A DNA stretch of 16,630 nt from Larix sibirica (GCA_004151065.3 NWUY0300088393.1:1-16630), one strand, 5' to 3'. Positions 1-7,000 are shown, counted from the first letter of the stretch. Notes: generated from the letters alone by a model not told the origin. Numbers and translations are program-made.

Positions 1-195
1 TCAAAAATACAAAAAGGCAGCAAGGGTTAAGACAAAAGATATTCACAGTTTGGTGAGTAAGAGAGAATCAGAGAAGGACTTTTGGTTTTCAGCCATTGGA
101 AAGGAGAAAAGAGCAACAAAGAACAGTGAAGAATGAGCAGCCACCCAGCAGAGAAGTCATATCAGCAGAACCGCAAGCAGGGAGATCGTACAGTT

Positions 196-349
196 CCGTA
201 CAGTGTACGGATTGCAGCAGCAAGCCACATGTGCGAGCTGGGCAGGCCCACATGTGCGAGCTGGGCAGGCCGCGCAGAGGATTTTGCTGAGAGGCCGTCA
301 AGCAGAGGTTGTATAGCGTAGCCGTACAGGCCGTCCAAACCATACGGCT
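196..349. repeat. two CCGTA/TACGG inverted repeats
   Basis: A perfect 6-bp stem CCGTAC/GTACGG with a 3-nt loop lies at 196-210. A perfect 7-bp stem AGCCGTA/TACGGCT lies at 320-326 and 343-349 with a 16-nt loop. Both use the same CCGTA core and flank the 23-bp tandem duplication. Function unknown. Confidence 0.6.
226..271. repeat. 23-bp tandem duplication
   Basis: Two perfect adjacent copies of a 23-bp unit beginning CACATGTGCGAGCTGGGCAG, at 226-248 and 249-271. The GC-rich unit stands out from its AT-rich surroundings. Identical copies suggest recent duplication. Confidence 0.9.
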
Positions 350-1727
350 CTGTCAGGGAGGTTATTTCAGGCAGATTTCAAAGCACAGGAAAATTGCAGG
401 TTTGCTGTGTTGTTTGTAATTTTTCCTCGAAGCCATTTTCCCGGGTTCGGGAGCTCTTGTAAGTTCTGAAGGTTTTTGAATGATGAACTGATTTGAAGAG
501 CAGAAAAAATCATTGTGTAGTGATTGGATCGGTTTTATTGATTTTGCTTCCGTTGAAATTTTATCAATTAACTTATCAAGGGTTAGTGTGACAGTCAAGG
601 ACAGATCTAAAGAGTAGATTTAAGCATTGTTTAGAGGCAGTTTAGTAAGATGTTTTGAGGTTTGAGACGCATTATGAATCATTGTCTTGGGCAAAGTCAA
701 TGCTTTAAGAAGTTCTCAATGGAGGATGATTTTGAGAAGTACAAAAGGAGAAGTCCTTACAAAGAAAGCAGATATGACCCAAAGGTTTAGCAGCTCCACA
801 TATACCTGTGAAGGCAAATTTGCATTTACATTCTTATAACCAGTCCTGTAGATGACAACCTCTAGGTAATGTATATCGATGGTTTGTATATGGTGTTTTA
901 GACGCATTTTTGGACAGCATTTCTAGTCTCGGCTTTATTTTTGTTTGAATATCAGATCTGAGTTTTACAAAGCATATACAGATCTGTAGAAAGAATATTC
1001 TATTGACAGCAGTATGAAATCCATTGAATGAAGTCTGAAACAAGGCATCTACAGACATATGTAAAGCGCTTTTGAAGATTGTCAAAAAATTATATTGATT
1101 GTAGACTGTAAACAAACAGGTGATATGATGCGAATCCTTTGATAGGTTGAAAGCTTGATAAAATGAAAATCGGTTGTGAAATCTTCTTGAAAAATGTTCT
1201 TGACATCAGATGGTCATATTGAGCTGTTGAAAGGGACTGTGATCAGTTTGGATTGCAAATTATTTTAGGATCATTTCTGGACTGTCATTGAAGGATTAAA
1301 GGACCAAGAACGAACTTCTTTCAAGACTTGACTTGGAGTTGAATGTAAACTGAATTCTTGAAAGCTTAAGATGGTCGAAGTGGTGCATATGAATTTTTAT
1401 TCAGCATTGACAATGAACTACTGTGAACCAGGACTGCTTATGGTTCATAGCAAGAAGTGACTGTTTGATGAATTTTCCACTCATTGGTTGAGGAAGTTCA
1501 AAGAAAGTATTTGAAGCTTACTCAGAGTTGTCTGTACACTTGAAGACCAATTGTGATCAGATGGACAGTGGCCTACATTTAGCTCCATAGTTCTCAGAGG
1601 GATTCTAAGCAAACAGCCGATACATCTTGAAGGATGGAAGTCAAAGAGATTCGGGACTGATTGATAGTCAACAGTGACAGAAGCTCAGGGGGAGCAGATC
1701 CATGAAGATAATTTGCAGCAGAAATGA

Positions 1728-1735
1728 GTTTAGAA
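1728..1735. repeat. 8-bp target site duplication, left copy
   Basis: GTTTAGAA immediately before the hAT-like left end; the identical right copy is at 2090-2097. Confidence 0.7.
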
Positions 1736-2089
1736 CTATGTTGCAAGTAACTCCTAAAATGCCCACGTACCAGTACTGGAAACTCGCAGAAACTCGAAAA
1801 CTCCTCGGAAATATCTGGGAAACCTCCAAGGGTCCATGAGCGGCTTGGGACCCATAGGAAATCTAAAAATTCCTAGTTTATGGAAAATGAAAACAAATTA
1901 ACCTCTAAATCGTTTCTAAACCTACCTACGAATTAACCTCTCATTCATATTTTATTGTGAGATAATGTGTTATTAAAAAAAATTATGTACATACCGCGTT
2001 CCCCCTGATGTACCCATTTTGGGGGTTCCCGTTTCCAAGTGTTCCCGTTTTCGAAACTTGTACACGTTTCCACGTTTTGTGCATCTTAG
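1736..2089. mobile_element. hAT-like miniature element (non-autonomous)
   Basis: A 354-bp AT-rich segment is flanked by perfect 8-bp direct repeats GTTTAGAA at 1728-1735 and 2090-2097, the duplication length of hAT transposons. Its ends are imperfect inverted repeats: CTATGTTGCA on the left, and CTAAGATGCA read inward from the right (8 of 10 identical). The subterminal DNA is rich in GGAAAC/GTTTCC repeats in opposite orientations, as in many hAT termini. There is no transposase frame, so it would depend on an autonomous relative. The left end resembles the CTATGTTGC start I recall from common plant hAT miniature elements. It is nested inside the older copia element. Confidence 0.7.
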
Positions 2090-2097
2090 GTTTAGAA
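2090..2097. repeat. 8-bp target site duplication, right copy
   Basis: GTTTAGAA immediately after the hAT-like right end, matching 1728-1735. Confidence 0.7.
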
Positions 2098-2345
2098 AGT
2101 ACCAGTCTATGGTTTTTTGAAGGTTTGCCTTGATAAATTTGAGAGTCATATATACGAAATTTTTTTTTTAACAGCATTGAAGATCTTTGGTGTATTGAAT
2201 GCAACAATAGTTAATAAGTCCATGAGACCAATCCAAGTATCTTGAGACAGGAGCAGCAGCCGTGACATAGTAGATCCTTGAAACAATGCACAAGATGAAG
2301 AACTTGATACATAGAGAGCAGCAGAAATTCCTTAGATCCCTTTTC
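2098..2345. other. non-coding interior of older copia element
   Basis: This continues the sequence interrupted by the hAT-like element. It has no coding frame, but includes a poly(T) run near 2160-2171. It leads into the conserved PPT-proximal repeat block, so it is probably 3' untranslated retroelement sequence. Confidence 0.4.
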
Positions 2346-2519
2346 CATTGATGTCAAAGGGGGAGAGAAAGACTAGTAAAACAAGAAGTGTAAAAACAGA
2401 GCTCAAAGTCAAGGGGAGCAGTTGTGAAAGTTGTTCAATCAAATATGATGATGAAGAGAGCTCACTCTTAGCGGGAGCTTGCAGCCAAGAGTTTGTTTTA
2501 CTGTATGTTGCCATCAATG
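2346..2519. repeat. PPT-proximal nested inverted repeats (older copia)
   Basis: Outer arms are CATTGATGTCAA at 2346-2357 and TTGCCATCAATG at 2508-2519 (11 of 12 complementary). Inner arms are AGTAAAACAA at 2375-2384 and TTGTTTTACT at 2493-2502 (10 of 10). A purine run (AAAGGGGGAGAGAAAGA) follows the left outer arm like a second PPT. The same nested layout recurs in the complete copia element at 12309-12449. A further direct copy of the outer arm lies just inside the LTR at 2551-2562, so the right arm has two possible partners. Confidence 0.75.
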
Positions 2520-2521
2520 AC

Positions 2522-2532
2522 AAAGGGGGAGA
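2522..2532 (+). promoter_or_regulatory. polypurine tract of older copia element
   Basis: AAAGGGGGAGA lies directly before TTGTTGAG, where the LTR begins TGTTG. In LTR retrotransposons this tract primes plus-strand DNA synthesis. Its position and composition match the PPT of the complete element at 12452-12461. Confidence 0.85.
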
Positions 2533-2878
2533 TTGTTGAGCATGTGTTGTCATTGATGTCAAGTGGATGGCAAGTGATGAAGACAGGTTTGAGAAGATCT
2601 TGAAGAGCATGATCAGATTTGAAGACAGTCCTAAAAGACCTAGCAGCCCAACAATGGTTTGGAGGTTTTTGTAGAAGAGTTACATCAAGTTTTGGAGTGA
2701 TTTGGAGGGCTATTGAAATAGCCATTGAATTGAACTAAGAAGACCGATTTGAAATGAGAAGAATCAGCCCCTAAAGAAGTCAAAGCATCATAAGAACAAG
2801 CTTCAGAAAAGTCTTGAAGAAACAACATTAATCCATAGAAGAAACGATACAAGAACAACGTTGAAAGCTTAAGTTTTA

Positions 2879-3025
2879 GGTCGGCCTATATTGAAGAGAC
2901 ATAAACCAAAAGACACAACGATTTGAAGAGGTGTGTGTACTAATTGAAGAGACACTTAAGTCGGCCCTTAAGAAATATTACAAAGAATGATATGTCGTCC
3001 CAGCCATAAAAACAACAGGTCGGCC
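2879..3025 (+). promoter_or_regulatory. three GTCGGCC (GCCGAC, DRE-like) motifs in U3
   Basis: RGTCGGCC occurs at 2879-2886, 2959-2966 and 3018-3025, upstream of the TATA box. Its complement contains GCCGAC, which matches the RCCGAC core of the DRE/CRT element bound by plant DREB/CBF AP2-family factors. The third copy ends 24 bp before the TATA box. The same motif upstream of the TATA box in the other copia LTR supports a promoter role; binding itself is inference. Confidence 0.5.
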
Positions 3026-3048
3026 ACCTTTAAGATCAGTTTGATGTG

Positions 3049-3056
3049 TATAAATA
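3049..3056 (+). promoter_or_regulatory. TATA box of older LTR promoter
   Basis: TATAAATA about 515 bp inside the LTR. The complete element has the identical octamer downstream of the same GTCGGCC motif. Transcription would start roughly 30 bp downstream and define the start of R. Confidence 0.65.
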
Positions 3057-4358
3057 CAAGGCAACTCACCTCATTTTGTATGAATCTTAAATTGGTGAAG
3101 GTGCCAAAAAGAGGAGCGAAGGTGTAGAGGCAAGAGGTCTATGAATTTCGAAAATTGATAGCATGAATACCAGCTCTGGAATTGTGAACTAAGTTTCTAA
3201 TTCAAGTAGTAATCTGAGGTTTTGTTTGAAGAAGAGCACACCAGTTGTGTGAATTGTTGACAGCAGGTCGAAGAAATGAGGGCATATTCAAAGGAGATGA
3301 CCAGAACATGGATCTCTTGAATGCGATTTTGAAACTCTGAGCAAACACATCTTGATATGATGACCTGATATATGATCTCTGAATAATAGTCAAAGGTTGC
3401 AGATTGCATAGCAAAGAGAAGATACACAATTGGTATATATCAGAACTAAAAAAATTGCAATGAGATGGGATGCTCTAGTTGTGACAAGATCGAAGTTATC
3501 CAATGTTCAATATCCAAAGAAGATTACTGGGGAGATAAAACTGATTTCAACCGCAGAAGGGAATCACCTCAAGACATGATATCAAAAGACATTGAAGCTC
3601 TGGCTCTTGATAGAAAACCTTTGAAAACTATAAAGAAGGTGGACTGTGTGAGAACTGCAATCTTCCAAGAACTGAGTTGCTGGTACTGAAATGAAAGTGT
3701 TGAGTTATGAATGTCTCGACAAACATAAGGACTGAAGTTGGAGGTGTGGATGGATGTTGAATATCACAGGCAGCTACAGAAATGGTTGTATTGTTGATCT
3801 CAAATAAAGAGACCATTTAAGGATTGAGCAGTACAGAGCATATTATTCAGGAACAAGATTTAGAGAACGGTCTATATACTCCAAGAGCAGTGAGGAAAGG
3901 TATGTAATCTTTGCTATACAATGAATTAATGAAATGAGTCTAGGCATGATGAAAATATCTGTGTGTTCTATGTGATACTCTGTTGAGAAAGAGCAATGAA
4001 GCCTTGAGAAGTTTTGTGAGTATACATATATGGGCAAGACTTGAATAAAAGGTGCAGAATACATTGAATATGATCACCCGGTAAGAGAAACAGAGATACT
4101 ACCCAGCATTGATGTATGACAGAGTGAGCGAACATGGAAAGCATGATCTGATAAGCAAGTACAGAAAGCATATGGGAAGACTAACAGAAAGAGCAGATTG
4201 AAAAAAGTACAGGAACAGCAGCAAGAGGTTTTGAAGTTTGCTGCAGTAGCAGAGAATGGCTTAAGACAGAGTAAAGAAGGCTCGAAGAGACAGAGCATTG
4301 AGTGTTAGATCTATTGCCGAAGCAACAAGAATGACTGACAGAAAAACTTGCAGATGAA

Positions 4359-4375
4359 GGTGGTAGGGTGGAGCT
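4359..4375 (+). repeat. 17-nt motif shared with the other copia LTR
   Basis: GGTGGTAGGGTGGAGCT is identical here and at 6622-6638, in otherwise diverged LTRs. In the older LTR it comes just before the hairpin row; in the complete element it lies within the row. Confidence 0.85.
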
Positions 4376-4379
4376 TGGG

Positions 4380-4704
4380 CAAGGACAGGAGTCCTTGGCA
4401 GATTGGTGTCTGCAGAAGCAGGGTGGAGCGTGGAGCAGGGGATATTGAGTTGGCGCTCAATTGGTATCCTTATCCCACTGACAGGTTGGAGCTTGCTTGT
4501 GAAGGTTGGAGCCTTCACCAAACCAGTCAGTTGGAGCTGGCTGCAACAGGTTGAATTCTAGTTTGCAAGTTGAAACTTGCAGTGAGGGTTGGAGCCTTCA
4601 CCAAATCAGTAAGTCGGTACTTACTATAAACAGGTTGAAATCTGTAGTTTGTGTAAGTTGGAGCTTGCATCAGGGATGGGTGTTCCTTTCAGGTCGGATC
4701 CTGA
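4380..4704 (+). repeat. row of about 13 short hairpins with six-base loops
   Basis: Consecutive stem-loops with differing stems and a recurring six-base loop. Clear members (stem arm, loop): 4380-4397 (CAAGGA, CAGGAG), 4398-4413 (GCAGA, TTGGTG), 4444-4461 (ATTGAG, TTGGCG), 4499-4518 (GTGAAGG, TTGGAG), 4524-4543 (CAGTCAG, TTGGAG, one G-T pair), 4564-4581 (TGCAAG, TTGAAA), 4582-4601 (GTGAGGG, TTGGAG, one G-T), 4608-4625 (AGTAAG, TCGGTA), 4630-4645 (ACAGG, TTGAAA, one G-T), 4652-4669 (TGTAAG, TTGGAG, one G-T), 4672-4687 (AGGGA, TGGGTG, one G-T), 4689-4704 (TCAGG, TCGGAT). Weaker ones lie at 4482-4495 and 4543-4566. They sit in the transcribed part of the LTR, so they would be in RNA. Function unknown. 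Confidence 0.8.
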
Positions 4705-4866
4705 TATTGTAATGAATGAATTATAAAAGAAAATATTTTGTGGTCCCATTTGGATTTCCATGTAATACTTTTTAGGTACTGTGCATGGCTTTATGAGTTG
4801 TTGAATAGCATTGTTAATAAGTAATGTTTACATGATGTGCTTGAAGTTTAAAATGGTAAAAAGTGC

Positions 4867-4900
4867 CCAATACTGATTCACCCCCACTCCTCCGTATTGG
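4867..4900 (+). repeat. LTR-end hairpin, CCAATAC/GTATTGG
   Basis: A 7-bp stem (4867-4873 with 4894-4900) encloses a C-rich loop containing ATTCACCCCC, 14 bp before the LTR end. The complete element has the same loop core at the same place with a different, still complementary stem. Confidence 0.7.
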
Positions 4901-4914
4901 AGGTATTTCCAACA

Positions 4915-5333
4915 GCATTTTGTTGCACAACCAATATATATCAGGTAGTACAATTATAGGTTTTCTAGGGGAACAGTTCATCCAACCTTATCTAACATGC
5001 TATGAAAGTATTTTGTTTGCTTTTTCAACTCAAAGCTATTTGTTGGGCAAATCTGAATTGTATGTAACTTTCTAGTTGTATGGTCTTCCACGGCCCTTTT
5101 AATATAAAATACTTACCTGTTTTTGTCAAAAAAAATAAAAAAACAATAGGATCCACCTATGCCTTCCTTGTGGTTAGTAAAAAAAGGCAATAGAATCCAG
5201 CAATATTACCCTAAGGACCGATCTAGGCATAAATGATAAACCCAATAACTTAAACCTCTTGCAAAAATAGAATATCAAGCTCAAAAATTTTAGTTCTTAC
5301 TCTCTAAAACATGGATTTGCAACAAGGGTTAGT
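4915..5333 (-). pseudogene. L1-type LINE ORF2 endonuclease fragment
   Basis: Read on the minus strand from 5333 down, the frame continues the ORF2 begun at 14175: after the insertion point it gives TNPCCKSMF, one stop (5306-5304), then a stretch ending ELDILFLQE (to about 5256). LDILFLQE matches the conserved D-I-L-x-L-Q-E segment near the N-terminus of L1 AP-type endonucleases, where the Glu is catalytic. Further along the frame decays, and the older copia LTR interrupts it at 4914. The nuclease would nick target DNA for LINE insertion; this copy is dead. The TTAGT at 5329-5333 is both LINE sequence and the copia target duplication. Confidence 0.75.
5329..5333. repeat. 5-bp target site duplication of complete copia, left
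   Basis: TTAGT directly before the LTR start TGTTGG; the same five bases follow the 3' LTR at 14138-14142. Five bp is the usual copia duplication. Confidence 0.95.
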
Positions 5334-5911
5334 TGTTGGCATTCATGTTGTCATTGATGCCAACCAAGGTCTAAGTCTGATATGTTTATCAGGATTGAAG
5401 GGTGTATTGAAGGGCTCTCTATGATGGTGACCTCATATCATCAATGCCAGTTTGAAGAAGTATTTTATACAGGGTCTAATTAGCCCAGTCTTCATGAAAC
5501 AGGCACTAATTGTTTGGTTGATGACTGTATCAGAGGTTGTCACAGTCTGAAGCTAGATATAAGAAGACCAGACAGTGGAAGAAAGGAAGAGGCCAAAGGT
5601 GCAGTGACTGCTACAGTCCGAAATCTGACATCAAGAGTGCAGACCGAGGTTAAGTTTTGTGAATGTTTTTGATCAATTTTGGCATATGACTGAATAGTAT
5701 TATGGTTGAGCATTGAAAGAATAGTCAAGAAGGATCGTGCTATTAGCCATGATGGTGATCAAATAAGTCAGTCCTCATCTGGAAATGTTGAAGCAGCCTG
5801 TCCAAGCCTTAACACGGTGAACTGAGCCCTAATAACAGTCATAAAAACAATGTTTAGAGTCTTCGACTCAGCAGGTCCGAAGCATGGAGAAACCCTAGTC
5901 AGAGCAGTCTC

Positions 5912-5925
5912 AAAAAAAGGGGGGG
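5912..5925 (+). repeat. A7G7 purine tract in U3
   Basis: Seven A then seven G. The 3' LTR has A8G8 at 13035-13050, a length change typical of slippage. It resembles a polypurine tract although it lies inside the LTR. Confidence 0.7.
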
Positions 5926-6078
5926 CATTTGGAAAGTATTTTTTATATGATCTCAATTTAACTTTTCTAAGGGTTTCAAGTCCTCATCATATGGAAGACA
6001 TTGGGCAAGTGCAAAATCCCTAGCAAATACATCCGTTAGGCATAGGGTCTTAAGCCCTTAAGTATGGAAGGGTAACCC

Positions 6079-6118
6079 ACACGTCAAGTTTTGAAGCCCT
6101 AGTGAACTTACACGTCAA
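6079..6118 (+). promoter_or_regulatory. paired ACACGTCAA motifs in U3
   Basis: ACACGTCAA occurs at 6079-6087 and 6110-6118, 31 bp apart (about three helical turns), ending 117 bp before the TATA box. The complement contains TGACGTG, with an ACGT core and a TGACG half-site as recognised by plant bZIP factors. Both copies are intact in the 3' LTR (13205-13213 and 13236-13244). The regulatory role is inferred from motif and position. Confidence 0.45.
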
Positions 6119-6168
6119 AGCATGGAAGGAATTTTAATTTAAAATTTAAAATCATGCTAAATATGGTG

Positions 6169-6176
6169 AGTCGGCC
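6169..6176 (+). promoter_or_regulatory. GTCGGCC (DRE-like) motif, 5' LTR
   Basis: AGTCGGCC is 58 bp before the TATA box; its complement carries GCCGAC. The corresponding site in the 3' LTR (13295-13302) is AGTCAGCC, a CpG-decay change. A second site intact in the 3' LTR (13333-13340) is altered here near 6206-6213. Confidence 0.45.
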
Positions 6177-6234
6177 CAGTCAATTAATTGATAAAAATAT
6201 AGGTCAAGTCCGACAAATGATTGGAGATTTGCCA

Positions 6235-6242
6235 TATAAATA
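6235..6242 (+). promoter_or_regulatory. TATA box of 5' LTR
   Basis: TATAAATA in a sequence conserved in the 3' LTR (13361-13368) and identical to the octamer of the older LTR. It is the likely start of R about 30 bp downstream. Confidence 0.7.
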
Positions 6243-6497
6243 AGGCGTGTATGAGGACATTTTTTGGTAATGCACTTTGATGTAGTGCTCTGAAGCTGGA
6301 ACGGGGTCGAAGGTGCCTGTGCATGAGGACGAAGATGACAGTAGGCTGAGGCAGAAAGTCCAAGGTTGAAAATCAGGTGACTCTCGCAATTCGAGTCTGC
6401 TCTCAGGTCTGATCAGTTTTGGAGGAAGTGATTTCAAGCTTAAATTGCTTGAAGACTATCACAAGTAAACAATTGTTCCAGGTCATTCAAGTTAATT

Positions 6498-6750
6498 TCA
6501 GGTGTATCTGAGGTATGTATAAGCATACATATTAAGGTAATTTGTGTGACAGTTCCAAGACTGAGTAAAGGAGTCTGTGTGACCAGCAGCTAAAGACTGT
6601 AATGGTACTTATGTTTTTATGGGTGGTAGGGTGGAGCTAGGGAAGATTTAAAAGTATTTTACAGGCAGTAACCTGTCACGGGGGTGTTTTTGCACCCATT
6701 CAGTTGTAGCTGACTAAAACAGAGGTGTTGAAGCACCTACATTGAATGTA
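6498..6750 (+). repeat. row of 7-8 hairpins with six-base loops, 5' LTR
   Basis: Hairpins (stem arm, loop): 6498-6511 (TCAG, GTGTAT), 6513-6528 (GTATG, TATAAG), 6550-6563 (CAGT, TCCAAG), 6661-6676 (ACAGG, CAGTAA), 6682-6697 (GGGTG, TTTTTG), 6700-6713 (TCAG, TTGTAG), 6723-6738 (AGGTG, TTGAAG). TACAT/ATGTA with a 3-nt loop follows at 6738-6750. All but the last have exactly six loop bases. They lie 250-510 bp after the TATA box, hence in the transcript leader. Stems are short (4-5 bp), so each alone is weak evidence; the row and its conservation in the 3' LTR are the support. Confidence 0.7.
6622..6638 (+). repeat. 17-nt motif shared with the older copia LTR
   Basis: GGTGGTAGGGTGGAGCT, identical to 4359-4375. 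The 3' LTR copy (13743-13759) has one change (GGGTGGAG to GGATGGAG). Confidence 0.85.
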
Positions 6751-6939
6751 AATTTATTCATATACATATAATCAAAGCATTTCATAAACATCTGGTGTTC
6801 TATGCTCATAGATCTCTTGTTCATTATTTGGATTTGTGGTTCATTCTGCACTAATCTCTGTGGTTAAAGAATAAGACTGTTACTAGTTGGAGAAAACCTA
6901 ATTCTGTAATATTCAAGGTGCAGTTATTGAAAGAGATTA

Positions 6940-6945
6940 AATAAA
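6940..6945 (+). promoter_or_regulatory. possible polyadenylation signal
   Basis: AATAAA about 55 bp before the 5' LTR end. The 3' LTR, which would end the RNA, reads AATAAC at this place, so a real role is doubtful. Confidence 0.3.
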
Positions 6946-6952
6946 AAGCCTG

Positions 6953-6983
6953 CAACACTAATTCACCCCCCCTCTCAGTGTTG
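6953..6983 (+). repeat. LTR-end hairpin, CAACACT/AGTGTTG
   Basis: A 7-bp stem (6953-6959 with 6977-6983) has a C-rich loop starting ATTCACCCCC and ends 17 bp before the PBS. The 3' LTR keeps six of the pairs (14093-14098 with 14117-14122). It corresponds to the older LTR hairpin at 4867-4900 with compensating changes. Confidence 0.7.
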
Positions 6984-7000
6984 TGGATGTGTTCTTCAAT

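Larger units (their letters stand above)
1..1735. other. non-coding region, probably 3' interior of older copia element
   Basis: No reading frame here looks like a protein gene; the short open stretches lack recognisable motifs. The purine-rich texture, a PPT-like GGGGGAGC run near 1689-1696, and the real PPT plus LTR start at 2522-2534 suggest this is the long 3' untranslated interior of a copia element whose coding part lies left of the window. That is inference: no RNase H end and no primer binding site is visible. The first 350 bases, with short direct and inverted repeats, could instead be LTR leader from another element. Confidence 0.4.
2534..4914 (+). mobile_element. 3' LTR of an older Ty1/copia element (2,381 bp)
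   Basis: The segment starts TGTTGAGC right after a PPT and ends ...TTTCCAACA, giving the 5-bp terminal inverted repeat TGTTG/CAACA. Its first 30 bases resemble the LTR start of the complete copia element (shared TGTTGTCATTGATGTCAA), and its tail shares the ATTCACCCCC hairpin loop. It contains GCCGAC motifs and a TATA box near 2880-3056 and a hairpin row at 4380-4704. Since a PPT precedes it, it is a 3' LTR and not a solo LTR; the 5' LTR and genes would be left of the window. The flanking GCATT at 4915-4919 is the predicted target duplication but cannot be confirmed here. The LTR is unusually long. Confidence 0.8.
5334..6998 (+). mobile_element. 5' LTR of complete copia (1,665 bp)
   Basis: Starts TGTTGGCATTC and ends GTTCTTCA two bases before the PBS. 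It is collinear with 12465-14137. In order it holds a CATTGATGCCAA repeat (5352-5363), an A7G7 tract (5912-5925), paired ACACGTCAA motifs, a GTCGGCC motif, a TATA box, a hairpin row (6498-6750) and a terminal hairpin. It provides the promoter for the genomic RNA. Confidence 0.95.

Noticed and set aside
96-343. Short open frames at the left end
   Set aside because: Overlapping frames on both strands caused by the GC-rich repeats; no motif and no codon consistency.
4380-4704. CRISPR array or tRNA-like cluster
   Set aside because: There is no constant direct repeat with unique spacers, no cloverleaf or CCA-like end, and the repeated unit is a loop with changing stems inside a plant LTR.
4348-4712. 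Open frames over the hairpin row
   Set aside because: They are translations of the repeated GGTTGGAGC motif; no protein family is recognisable and the stem-loop pattern explains the sequence.
2534-4914. Solo LTR
   Set aside because: A PPT and conserved 3' interior directly precede it, so it is the 3' LTR of a longer element.
6983-7000. ATG at 6983 as the gag start
   Set aside because: It lies inside the 5' LTR end and reads through the PBS; typical Gag similarity begins only around 7076-7100.
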